The notes beneath the pieces are model-generated. The model searched no databases. It was given only the letters and a program-made list of their open reading frames with translations, and was not told the DNA's origin. This document shows, piece by piece, positions 1-7,735 of a stretch of 64,000 nt of DNA (position 1 is the stretch's first letter; every line of letters starts with the position of its first letter). The translations under genes were made by a program, and so were the position numbers. The stretch is from Clostridium paridis (GTDB taxonomy: Bacteria > Bacillota > Clostridia > Clostridiales > Clostridiaceae): NCBI RefSeq assembly GCF_016765615.1, contig NZ_JAESWA010000023.1, positions 268,093 through 332,092 on the forward strand, written 5' to 3'.

Positions 1-137
1 TTAGCAGACCAAATTAGTATGAAAGAATATATGGACCCGTTTAAGGGTAGCAAGTAAAGCAGTATGCGGCTGCGAATCTTTTACAGGTGCCTTAAGGCAC
101 AACGCAAGTAATATGCCCTTATAGGGCTAAGGCAAAA
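1..137 (+). other. Left-edge sequence with the tail of an unidentified open frame
   Basis: Frame 1 is open from the window edge to a TAA at 55-57 and would encode an 18-residue tail ending PFKGSK. The rest lies outside the window, so the product cannot be named. The following 80 bases hold several short inverted repeats such as GTGCCTTAAGGCAC and then a strong hairpin. This layout resembles the right end of an IS200/IS605-type element, but I cannot confirm it without the upstream sequence. Confidence 0.25.
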
Positions 138-166
138 CCACCAGCTAAGCTGGTGGATTTTTATTT
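138..166. terminator. Hairpin terminator at the left edge
   Basis: CCACCAGC (138-145) and GCTGGTGG (149-156) form a perfect 8-bp stem with a 3-nt loop, followed by ATTTTTATTTT. It would stop plus-strand transcription entering from the left and lies directly downstream of the convergent DUF4179 gene. An alternative is the terminal hairpin of an IS200/IS605-type element. Confidence 0.65.
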
Positions 167-169
167 TAG

Positions 170-1471
170 CTACTTTACGGTAAGTTCTATTTGTTTATCA
201 TATTCAGGTATGATGTTATCTTGGTCTTTAATTACTAATTTAAAATTATCAAGAGTATCTATTTCATAGGTTAATGTACCTTCATCCAATCTTCTTAAGC
301 TAGGATTGAATCCATACTGCTCATTTACATAAGTACCATCGTTATACCTTAATTCTATTAAATTAGGATTAAAGCATATTCCATCAAATCTATACTTAAC
401 TTGAAGAACGTTATTTTTATAAGAAATATCTAAAATGTTAATTATTAAGTTATCATTTATTTTTAATGTATGTGGCTTTTGAAGATTCAATAGTTCTGTG
501 GCAGGAATCTCCTTGATTAGTTTACCATCATTCATATTCCCACTATATTTAAAAGGTATAAGTGTTATTTTGTTTGGTTTTTCTTTTATAGGTGAAAAAT
601 ATGATTCTCCGATAGTAGTGCCATCACTTAAACCTGAGGAACCATGATAGTCAAACAAGGTTTCATTTTTATCAGTTCTAATAATATAGTTAATCAAAGG
701 GAATTTGTCATTTGATACAGTATATTTTGCTTTGGTATAAAATTGTCCTAAAGATATTTCGTTAAAGTGCATGTCTCCATATTCAGTTTTTAAGGCTTTA
801 TCTGTATTAGCGTAATACACTTTATCATATAACTTATCTTTGGGGACATTCAAGGAGATGTTCCATTTTCCACTAACTCCATCAAAATTTTTAATAGTGT
901 AATTTAGTTTGTAATTTTCTTGCTCTTGTAAATTCTTAATATCAAGTATGTCAATGATAGACACCATATCATAAGTATAACCAGAATCAGTTGAAGTAAG
1001 AGTTCCGTATTCTGTGGTAAGTGGATCTTTTAATGTTTTATTGTTAATTTCTAAATCTGAATCCCATATTCCTGGTAAAGAGGTGAATTTATTCGGAGAA
1101 TTAACCTTATAACTTAATATTAGTGAATCTCCGCTAATTACTAAGTGACTAAAAGTAAAAGATAGATTAGAGTCCTTTATAGTGGAATTTAAGGTGTTTA
1201 CGTAGTCCTTATTACTATTTTTATTAAGTACATTTAATGATTTAAACCTATCAAACATGCTATTAAAGCTTGCATATACGGGAGAAAGTGAGACTAGTAC
1301 GAATAATAATGTGAAAGATGCTACTAATGGAAGAACTCTTTTTTTATTTTTTCTATATTTCTTATCTTCTAACGAGTTTAAAATATCATCAGTAAAACTT
1401 ATAAAATCACTACTTGGAGTTAGTGTAGAAGTGGTTTCCTTTATTTTATTATCAAAATTATTACTTATCAT
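170..1471 (-). CDS. DUF4179-type membrane protein, probable anti-sigma factor
   Basis: The 433-residue protein has a charged cytoplasmic N-terminus of about 45 residues, one membrane segment at about 46-67 (VLPLVASFTLLFVLV), and a large beta-rich outer domain of the DUF4179 kind. Its start codon overlaps the stop of the upstream ECF sigma gene by 11 bp, so the two are translationally coupled. Proteins with this layout next to ECF factors usually hold the sigma factor at the membrane and release it on an envelope signal. The role is inferred from this context. The signal sensed is unknown. Confidence 0.75.
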   Translation of the reverse strand: MISNNFDNKIKETTSTLTPSSDFISFTDDILNSLEDKKYRKNKKRVLPLVASFTLLFVLVSLSPVYASFNSMFDRFKSLNVLNKNSNKDYVNTLNSTIKDSNLSFTFSHLVISGDSLILSYKVNSPNKFTSLPGIWDSDLEINNKTLKDPLTTEYGTLTSTDSGYTYDMVSIIDILDIKNLQEQENYKLNYTIKNFDGVSGKWNISLNVPKDKLYDKVYYANTDKALKTEYGDMHFNEISLGQFYTKAKYTVSNDKFPLINYIIRTDKNETLFDYHGSSGLSDGTTIGESYFSPIKEKPNKITLIPFKYSGNMNDGKLIKEIPATELLNLQKPHTLKINDNLIINILDISYKNNVLQVKYRFDGICFNPNLIELRYNDGTYVNEQYGFNPSLRRLDEGTLTYEIDTLDNFKLVIKDQDNIIPEYDKQIELTVK

Positions 1472-1988
1472 TTAAATAGTACCTCTCTTTCTCATTATTT
1501 AAAATTGAATATAGTTTCTCTCGCCCTCTTGCTAGTCGAGATTTAATGGTACCTTCTTTTATATTTGTTATTTTAGATATTTCACTAATAGATAAATCAT
1601 TAAAATAATATAAAATAACTATATTTTGAATATCTTCATTAAGAAGCTTAATAGCATTATAGAGATCATAATATTCAATAGGATTATCTTCATGGGTCAT
1701 TTCAGAAATATCATTATTTAAGAAGATTATTTTTGAATTTTTCTTAAAAGTATCATTACACTTATTTATTAAAATTCTTATTATCCAAGTCTTAAAAAGT
1801 TTTTCATTTTCTAATGTATTGATTTTTTCATATGCTGTTAATATTGTTTCAGAAATTACATCTTTAACATCTTCTTCGTTTTTAAAAAAGCCTTTTGAGA
1901 TTTTATATAAATCCACACGTATATCTTTAATTAATTTTGAAAAGGCTTCTTTGTCACCTTTTTTAGCTTTGTTAACTAATAAAAACAA
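1461..1988 (-). CDS. ECF-type RNA polymerase sigma factor
   Basis: This is a 175-residue sigma-70 family protein with region 2 near the N-terminus (FFKNEEDVKDVISETILTAY, then LFKTWIIRILINKC) and region 4 at the C-terminus (SISEISKITNIKEGTIKSRL). I place the start at a TTG at 1988 because AAAGGAGGG lies 6 nt upstream; the frame stays open further upstream without a ribosome site. It overlaps the downstream DUF4179 gene. ECF factors usually transcribe their own operon, but I could not identify the autoregulated promoter. Confidence 0.85.
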   Translation of the reverse strand: MFLLVNKAKKGDKEAFSKLIKDIRVDLYKISKGFFKNEEDVKDVISETILTAYEKINTLENEKLFKTWIIRILINKCNDTFKKNSKIIFLNNDISEMTHEDNPIEYYDLYNAIKLLNEDIQNIVILYYFNDLSISEISKITNIKEGTIKSRLARGREKLYSILNNEKERYYLNDK

Positions 1989-2092
1989 TTCTATCCCTCC
2001 TTTTTCACCTATTAGACAGTTGAAGGTGAGGTTTGGTTCCAAGAAGTTTATAATAAAATTTTACCATGTATTATGTAAAGTTAAAATTAAAC

Positions 2093-2138
2093 TATAATGG
2101 ATAATGTTTATTGACAAATAAATATTATCCATTATAAT
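2093..2138 (+). promoter_or_regulatory. tpx promoter inside a long palindrome
   Basis: TTGACA (2111-2116) and TATAAT (2133-2138) are separated by 16 bp. The promoter lies within an inverted repeat: arms 2093-2112 and 2117-2136 match at 19 of 20 positions around the 4-nt centre GACA. A symmetric AT-rich site covering -35 and -10 is what a dimeric repressor of the Fur/PerR type would bind. The regulator's identity is inference. Confidence 0.7.
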
Positions 2139-2203
2139 AAAAGTATAAAGAGTTATAACATAGCAAATATTAATTTCAGATAAATTTGAGAGGAGATAGA
2201 AAT

Positions 2204-2698
2204 ATGACAGTAAAATTTCAAGGAAATCCTGTTACTTTACAAGGACAGAAAATTAATGTAGGAGATGAATTTAGAGATTTCGTGGTAACTAAAAATGACT
2301 TAACTCCATTAACATTGAAAGATACAAGTGGAGTGAGAGTATTTTTAACAGTCCCATCTATAGATACACCAGTATGTGATTTGGAAATTAGAACTTTTAA
2401 CGAAAAGATAGCAAATGTTCAAGGGGTTACAGTATATACAATCTCTCATGACTTACCATTTGCACAAGCAAGATGGTGTGGTGCAGAAGGAATTAAAAAT
2501 GTAATTACTGCATCAGATTACAAAGATAGAGCATTTGGAGAGGCTACAGGAACATATGTTAAAGAGTTAGGATTATTAGCTAGAACTGCTTTTGTAGTAG
2601 ATTCTAATAATAAGGTTGTTTATGCAGATTACTTAGAAGAGATAACAAGTCAACCAGATTTTGATGCAGTACTTAATGCAGCAAAGGAAGCAAAATAA
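2204..2698 (+). CDS. tpx: Thiol peroxidase (Tpx)
   Basis: This 164-residue atypical 2-Cys peroxiredoxin reduces H2O2 and organic hydroperoxides using thioredoxin. The peroxidatic cysteine is C58 in SIDTPVCDLEIRTF and the resolving cysteine is C92 in ARWCGAEG, both at the usual Tpx positions. An in-frame ATG exists at 2186, but GAGGAGAT sits just upstream of the ATG at 2204 and the protein then begins MTVKFQGNPVTL as in the family. It is monocistronic, with its own promoter under a long palindrome and a terminator at 2799. Confidence 0.95.
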   Translation: MTVKFQGNPVTLQGQKINVGDEFRDFVVTKNDLTPLTLKDTSGVRVFLTVPSIDTPVCDLEIRTFNEKIANVQGVTVYTISHDLPFAQARWCGAEGIKNVITASDYKDRAFGEATGTYVKELGLLARTAFVVDSNNKVVYADYLEEITSQPDFDAVLNAAKEAK

Positions 2699-2702
2699 AT
2701 TT

Positions 2703-2770
2703 ATAGGGTTTTGAGTTCAACTAATAACTTATTTGTGTAGGAATAAATTAAGTTTCATATAAAAACCCTC
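2703..2770. repeat. Palindromic repeat, copy 1
   Basis: AGGGTTTT (2705-2712) and AAAACCCT (2762-2769) close a long imperfect hairpin containing CAACTAATAA on the left and AATAAATTAAGTT on the right. A second copy with the same arms and a different loop lies at 2952-3053. Confidence 0.65.
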
Positions 2771-2798
2771 TAATTAACGCTCCAACCATATTCTCATA

Positions 2799-2845
2799 GG
2801 GTTTTCTAAAAGATTAATTTCATCTTTTGGAAAACCCATTTTTAT
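2799..2845 (+). terminator. tpx terminator
   Basis: GGGTTTTC-TAAAAGA pairs with TCTTTTGG-AAAACCC across a 9-nt loop and is followed by ATTTTTATTT. It lies 100 bp after tpx, between the two palindromic repeats. Confidence 0.65.
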
Positions 2846-2951
2846 TTAATAGAGATTTAAATAACTGTGTGAAATCTTAGGAGAAAATTGTTAATCCTCC
2901 CCATAGACAGAAACGCCCTTTATGTGTAAAATATAATATTAGTCAATGGTA

Positions 2952-3053
2952 ATAGGGTTTTAAGATCAACTAATAATTTATTAATGCTCGAAAATGTCCA
3001 GAACCCGACATTTTCAAACAAGAATAAATTAAGTTTTCTATAAAAAACCCTAT
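2952..3053. repeat. Palindromic repeat, copy 2
   Basis: This has the same outer arms as copy 1 (ATAGGGTTTT ... AAAACCCTAT) and the same CAACTAATAA and AATAAATTAAGTT blocks. The centre is longer and holds its own hairpin, GAAAATGT ... ACATTTTC. It ends about 60 bp before prmA. Conserved arms with variable centres suggest a small mobile palindromic element (MITE-like). Confidence 0.6.
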
Positions 3054-3114
3054 AGTAGGGCGTATAGTAAAATACATTAAATATGCCCTGTAATAAAGAA
3101 AGGATTGAAGTTAA

Positions 3115-4056
3115 ATGCAAGGAACATGGATTGAAGTTAAGGTTATTACAACAAGTGAAGCACTTGAGCCTGTATCAGGTATTTTTTATGCTTTAGATTG
3201 TAAGGGAGTAGCAATAGAAGATCCAAATGATATCTTGGATAGAGAACAAGGACCTTTAACTTGGGATTTTGCAGATATAAATATATTAGAATATAAAGGT
3301 AAGGCAGCTTGTGTAAAGGGATATTTTGCAGAAGAAGATAATATTCCAGAAGTTTTAAAATATATAGAAGAAAAGTTACAAGAATTAAAAGATATGGGTA
3401 TAAATTTAGGTGAGGCTCAAGTGATCTCTACTGAAATGAAGGAAGAAGACTGGGCAAATAACTGGAAGCAATACTATAAGCCAACTAAGATTGGGGAAAA
3501 AATTGTAATTAAGCCTATATGGGAAGAATATGAAGCAAGTGAAGATGAGCTACTTGTGGAATTAGATCCAGGTATGGCATTTGGAACTGGAACTCATGAA
3601 ACTACTAGAATGTGTGCTCAAGCATTAGAAAGGTATGTAAAAGAAGATTCGGTAGTATTTGACGTTGGAACTGGTTCAGGGATACTTGCTATAATAGCAG
3701 GGAAACTAGGGGCTAAACACGTGGTTGGTGTTGATTTAGATCCTGTAGCTGTAGATTCAGCTAAGGAAAATCTTAAATTTAATGATGTAAGCAACATTGA
3801 AATACTACATGGAAATTTATTAGATGTTGTTAATGGAAAAGCTGATTTAGTAGTAGCAAATATTATTGCTGAAATAATATGCATTTTAACCCCAGATGTA
3901 AAGAAAGCCTTAGATAAAGATGGTATTTTTATAACTTCTGGAATTATTCATGATAGAAGAGAAATGGTTATTAATAATTTAGAAGAAACCGGATTTGAAG
4001 TTTTAGAAGTAAATAAAGATGGGGAATGGAATTGCATAGTAGCAAGGTTGAAATAA
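3115..4056 (+). CDS. prmA: Ribosomal protein L11 methyltransferase
   Basis: The 313-residue class I SAM-dependent methyltransferase trimethylates lysines and the N-terminus of ribosomal protein L11. An N-terminal substrate-recognition domain (about 1-115) precedes the Rossmann domain, with motif I FDVGTGSGILAI, the acidic VGVDLDP end of strand 2 and the VVANI active-site motif. Length and start (MQGTWIEVKV) are typical. It is followed after 12 bp by rsmE and then mtaB, a translation-modification operon conserved in Firmicutes. Confidence 0.95.
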   Translation: MQGTWIEVKVITTSEALEPVSGIFYALDCKGVAIEDPNDILDREQGPLTWDFADINILEYKGKAACVKGYFAEEDNIPEVLKYIEEKLQELKDMGINLGEAQVISTEMKEEDWANNWKQYYKPTKIGEKIVIKPIWEEYEASEDELLVELDPGMAFGTGTHETTRMCAQALERYVKEDSVVFDVGTGSGILAIIAGKLGAKHVVGVDLDPVAVDSAKENLKFNDVSNIEILHGNLLDVVNGKADLVVANIIAEIICILTPDVKKALDKDGIFITSGIIHDRREMVINNLEETGFEVLEVNKDGEWNCIVARLK

Positions 4057-4068
4057 GGAGAGAAGGTA

Positions 4069-4815
4069 ATGCATAAGTTTTTTACTCCAAATGAATTGTT
4101 TGGTGAAAAAGAGGCTATAATCCAAGGAGAAGATGTAAAACACATATATAAAGTTCTTAGATTGCAAGAAGGACAAGAGATTATCGTAAATAATTTACAA
4201 GGGGAGGAATACCTAGGAATTATAGATGAAATCTCAAAGTCAGAAGTTAGGGTGTTGTTAAAAGAAAAATTAGAAGTTAACAATGAAAGCCCACTAGAAG
4301 TGTATTTATTTCAAGGTATGCCTAAAGCATCAAAAATGGATTTAATTGTTCAAAAGGGAACAGAACTTGGAATCAAAGAAATAACCCCGGTAGTTACTGA
4401 AAGAGTTGATGTTAAGCTTAAGGGTGAATTTAAGAAATTAGATAGACTTGAAAGAATTGCACTAGAGGCTTGTAAGCAGTGTAAAAGAACATTAATACCT
4501 AAAATTAATGAACCCCTATCTTTTCTTGAATTAAATGAAGTTATAAAAAATATGGATTTAGTTGTGGTTCCTTATGAAAATGCAGAAAACTTTGGGATAA
4601 AAACTTTAGTAAAAAATATAGATAAAAAAATTAAGACTGTGGCTATAATAATTGGACCTGAGGGTGGTTTTGAAGAGAGTGAGATAATTAAATTAAAAGA
4701 AAATGGAGCTTATATTGTTACATTAGGACCTAGAATACTAAGAACAGAAACTGCAGGGTTTACTGCGGCGTCTTTATTACAATATGAGTTAGGAGATTTA
4801 GGAGGTATTATTTAA
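4069..4815 (+). CDS. rsmE: 16S rRNA m3U1498 methyltransferase
   Basis: This 248-residue SPOUT-class (trefoil-knot) enzyme methylates N3 of U1498 in 16S rRNA. An N-terminal PUA-like domain is followed by the knot with the signatures IIGPEGGFEESEI and LGPRILRTETA, which form the SAM site. An AGGAGAGAAGGT ribosome site precedes the ATG. The stop overlaps the next start by one base (TAATG), indicating coupling to mtaB. Confidence 0.95.
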   Translation: MHKFFTPNELFGEKEAIIQGEDVKHIYKVLRLQEGQEIIVNNLQGEEYLGIIDEISKSEVRVLLKEKLEVNNESPLEVYLFQGMPKASKMDLIVQKGTELGIKEITPVVTERVDVKLKGEFKKLDRLERIALEACKQCKRTLIPKINEPLSFLELNEVIKNMDLVVVPYENAENFGIKTLVKNIDKKIKTVAIIIGPEGGFEESEIIKLKENGAYIVTLGPRILRTETAGFTAASLLQYELGDLGGII

Positions 4816-6128
4816 TGAAAGTTGCATTTGCTACCCTTGGATGCAGAGTTAATGTATATGAATCAGAAGCGATGATGGAAAAGTTCATAAGAGAAGGTTA
4901 TGAAATAGTTGACTATAGTGAAGTTGCGGATGTTTATGTAATAAATACTTGCTCAGTAACCAATATGGGAGATAAAAAATCAAGACAAATGATTTCTCGT
5001 GGAAGAAGACAAAGTCCAGAGTCGATCATCGCAGTTGTAGGATGTTATTCTCAAATTGCGACAGAAGAAGTTGGAAATATTGATGGTGTAGATGTTGTTC
5101 TTGGAACAAGGAATAAAGGAGAAATTGTTTATTGGGTAAATAAAGCTAAGGAAACAAAAGAGAAGCAAATACAAGTTGGGCAAGTTCTAAGAAATAATGA
5201 ATTTGAAGATTTGAAAATAGAGGAATATCAAGATAAAACTAGAGCATTTTTAAAGATTCAAGATGGATGTAATAGATTTTGTGCATATTGTTTAATTCCA
5301 TATGCTAGAGGAGCTGTTTGTTCAAAAGATCCAGAAAAAGTAATAACAGAAATCAAGTCTTTAGCAGAAAATGGATTTAAAGAAATAATTCTTTCAGGAA
5401 TACATATAGCATCCTATGGCGTAGACTTAGATAAGAAGGTTACTTTAGTTGATATTATAGAGGAAATTGAATCAATAGAAGGAATCGAGAGAGTAAGAAT
5501 TGGTTCTATTGATCCAACATTCTTTACAGAAGATGTAGTAAAGAAGATAGTTAACTTTAAGAAGTTATGCCCACATTTTCATTTATCTTTGCAAAGTGGA
5601 GCTAATGAAACTTTAAAGAGAATGAATAGAAGATATACTAAGGAAGAATATGAGAATATCGTTAATTTCTTGAGAGAAAACTTTAGGGATGTTGCTATTA
5701 CAACAGATGTTATAGTAGGCTTCCCAGGAGAAACTCAAGAAGAATTTGAAGAAACATATGAGTTCTTGAAGAAAGTAAAATTGTCCAAAATGCATATATT
5801 TAAGTATTCACCAAGAAAAGGTACTAGAGCAGCGGAAATGGAAGAACAAATTGACGGAACCATAAAAGATGAGAGAAGTAAACTTTTAATTAAGTTAAAC
5901 GAAGAAAATGAAAAAGAGTTTATAAGCAGATACATTGATAAGGAAGTAAATGTACTATTTGAACAACAATATAAAGCAGAAGAAGGAACTTATGAAGGAT
6001 ATACAGAAAACTATATAAAAGTAGTTTCAAAATCTTCATGTAAAGATATTATAGGTAAAATTGCTAAGGTAAAAATAAACTCTGCAGGAAATGAACTAGC
6101 TTATGGAGAAATTATATCTATAGATTAG
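4815..6128 (+). CDS. mtaB: tRNA t6A37 methylthiotransferase MtaB
   Basis: This 437-residue radical-SAM methylthiotransferase converts t6A37 to ms2t6A37 in tRNA. The N-terminal MTTase domain carries three cluster cysteines (GCRVN, INTCSV, VVGCYSQ), the radical-SAM domain has CNRFCAYCLIPYARG (CxxxCxxC), and the C-terminus is a TRAM-like RNA-binding domain. GCRVNVYESEAM fits MtaB rather than MiaB or RimO. It is the third gene of the prmA operon. Confidence 0.93.
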   Translation: MKVAFATLGCRVNVYESEAMMEKFIREGYEIVDYSEVADVYVINTCSVTNMGDKKSRQMISRGRRQSPESIIAVVGCYSQIATEEVGNIDGVDVVLGTRNKGEIVYWVNKAKETKEKQIQVGQVLRNNEFEDLKIEEYQDKTRAFLKIQDGCNRFCAYCLIPYARGAVCSKDPEKVITEIKSLAENGFKEIILSGIHIASYGVDLDKKVTLVDIIEEIESIEGIERVRIGSIDPTFFTEDVVKKIVNFKKLCPHFHLSLQSGANETLKRMNRRYTKEEYENIVNFLRENFRDVAITTDVIVGFPGETQEEFEETYEFLKKVKLSKMHIFKYSPRKGTRAAEMEEQIDGTIKDERSKLLIKLNEENEKEFISRYIDKEVNVLFEQQYKAEEGTYEGYTENYIKVVSKSSCKDIIGKIAKVKINSAGNELAYGEIISID

Positions 6129-6170
6129 AAATATTACAATTGCATAGATATTATTAAGGAGGTGAAAAAA

Positions 6171-6515
6171 ATGGAGGACTGCATTTTTTGCAAAATTGTA
6201 AAAGGAGAAATTCCTTCTAATAAAATATATGAAGACGATAAGGTATTAGCTTTTTATGATATAAGTCCTGAAGCACCAGTACATTTTTTAGTTATACCCA
6301 AAAGCCATATAGAAAGTGCTAACTCATTAGACGAAAATAATGTATCAATAGTTTCACATGTTTTTATAGTTATTAATAAAATAGTTAGTGAGTTAGGAAT
6401 TGCAGATAGTGGTTATAGAATTGTAAATAATTGCGGAGAAGATGGTGGTCAAACCGTAAACCATATGCATTTTCACGTGCTAGGTGGAAGGGGCTTAAAG
6501 TGGCCACCAGGCTAA
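6171..6515 (+). CDS. HIT-family nucleotide-binding protein
   Basis: This 114-residue histidine-triad protein has the CxxC pair of a zinc-binding HIT subgroup near its start (DCIFCKI) and the triad HMHFHVLGG near the C-terminus. HINT-type enzymes cleave adenosine phosphoramidates and related adenylates. A GTG 9 bp upstream lies inside the AAGGAGGTG ribosome site, so the ATG at 6171 is the true start. It follows mtaB by 42 bp and closes the prmA operon. Confidence 0.92.
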   Translation: MEDCIFCKIVKGEIPSNKIYEDDKVLAFYDISPEAPVHFLVIPKSHIESANSLDENNVSIVSHVFIVINKIVSELGIADSGYRIVNNCGEDGGQTVNHMHFHVLGGRGLKWPPG

Positions 6516-6534
6516 CAGTAATTCCATGAAAATC

Positions 6535-6564
6535 TTGACATTATACGAAAATTTATTGTATAAT
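6535..6564 (+). promoter_or_regulatory. rpsU promoter
   Basis: TTGACA (6535-6540) and TATAAT (6559-6564) are separated by 18 bp, 70 nt ahead of the rpsU ATG. Both hexamers match the housekeeping sigma consensus perfectly, as expected for a ribosomal protein gene. Confidence 0.85.
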
Positions 6565-6633
6565 ATAGCGTGTGTTGTTTAAGCCCACAGCTGTGCATAA
6601 GAAAATATTAGCTAGCGGAGGGAGGGATAGTCA

Positions 6634-6810
6634 ATGTCAGAAATCAGAGTTGGAGAAAATGAAACATTAGAGAGTGCATTAAGAAGATTTAAAAGAAAAT
6701 GTGCTAGAGCGGGTGTTCTTTCAGAAGTTAGGAAGAGAGAACATTACGAAAAACCAAGTGTTAAGAGAAAGAAAAAATCAGAAGCTGCAAGAAAAAGAAA
6801 ATTCAAGTAG
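6634..6810 (+). CDS. rpsU: 30S ribosomal protein S21
   Basis: The 58-residue basic protein starts [19 protein letters not shown] and has the S21 core [20 protein letters not shown] followed by a lysine/arginine-rich tail. S21 binds the 30S platform near the anti-Shine-Dalgarno region. A GGAGGGAGGG ribosome site precedes the ATG. A strong promoter lies upstream and the YqeY-family gene follows within 45 bp, a widespread pairing. Confidence 0.97.
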   Translation: MSEIRVGENETLESALRRFKRKCARAGVLSEVRKREHYEKPSVKRKKKSEAARKRKFK

Positions 6811-6853
6811 TAGCTAAGATTTTAAAAGAATTTCTTTGAAAGAAGGTAGTACA

Positions 6854-7303
6854 TTGCCAACAATAAAAGAAAGACTTCAAGAAGACTGGAAACAGGCTTT
6901 AAAAGCTGGAAATAAATTTAAGGCCGGTACTTTAAGTACAGCAAAATCAGCAATTCTATTAGTAGAAAAAACTGACAATGTTAAGCTTGAGGACGAACAG
7001 GTTATTGAAATATTAGCAAGAGAAATCAAGCAAAGAAGAGAAGCTATGCTTGAGTTCGAAAAAGGAAATAGACAAGATCTAGTTGATGGCAACAAGGCTG
7101 AAATTGAGATTTTGTTAAGTTACCTTCCTCAGCAGTTAGAAGAAAATGAGATTCTTGAAATTGTTAAACAAGCAGCGATTGAAGTGGGTGCTAGTAGCAT
7201 GAAAGAAATGGGCAAAGTTATGGCAAAAGTTAGACCTCAAACTGTAGGTCGTGCTGATGGAAAACTTGTTAGCTCAATTGTAAAAGAATATCTAAGTAAA
7301 TAA
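6854..7303 (+). CDS. GatB/YqeY-domain protein
   Basis: The protein has 149 residues when started at TTG 6854, giving MPTIKERLQEDWKQALKAG as in the family; AGAAGGT lies 6 nt upstream. The YqeY fold resembles the C-terminal tRNA-binding domain of GatB amidotransferase, but its function in free-standing form is not settled. It is cotranscribed with rpsU and followed by a terminator. Confidence 0.9.
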   Translation: MPTIKERLQEDWKQALKAGNKFKAGTLSTAKSAILLVEKTDNVKLEDEQVIEILAREIKQRREAMLEFEKGNRQDLVDGNKAEIEILLSYLPQQLEENEILEIVKQAAIEVGASSMKEMGKVMAKVRPQTVGRADGKLVSSIVKEYLSK

Positions 7304-7315
7304 ATTACTTTAATA

Positions 7316-7348
7316 AAAAGGAGTTCACCGTGTGAACCCTTTTTTTTT
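7316..7348 (+). terminator. rpsU-yqeY operon terminator
   Basis: AGGAGTTCAC pairs with GTGTGAACCCT around a short loop and runs into nine T residues. Confidence 0.85.
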
Positions 7349-7450
7349 ACTCTTTGACGATTTTTTATTCTCTTGAATTTTAAGAAATATGTAATTTAAT
7401 AAATGTTTTTTTCATAAATTAGTTTGAGAGTATTTTTTAGGAGTGTAATT

Positions 7451-7735
7451 ATGGAATCAAAATGGGTGAGGGCAAAAGATAAAGTTATAGAAGAACTAGA
7501 ATTGCCTAAGGATGTTATGTTTAACCTGCCTAAAATAACCATAGTCGGCAATGGTGAGGTGTGTATAGAAAATCATAAGGGGATTATATCTTTTGATAGA
7601 GAATCTGTAAAAGTAAACTCAAAGATAGGAACTGTTCTAATAACAGGAGAATCTTTTGAGATCTCATTTATTGGAGGCGAGACTTTAGTCATACAAGGTA
7701 TATTTAAATCAATAGTTTATGAGGGGATAATATAG
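7451..7735 (+). CDS. yqfC: Sporulation protein YqfC
   Basis: This 94-residue YqfC/YabP-like protein has a beta-rich core (LPKITIVGNGEVCIENHKGI) typical of small sporulation-induced proteins in endospore formers. AGGAG lies 7 nt before the ATG at 7451; the upstream in-frame start at 7424 lacks a ribosome site. The stop abuts the ATG of yqfD, the usual partner. Confidence 0.9.
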   Translation: MESKWVRAKDKVIEELELPKDVMFNLPKITIVGNGEVCIENHKGIISFDRESVKVNSKIGTVLITGESFEISFIGGETLVIQGIFKSIVYEGII

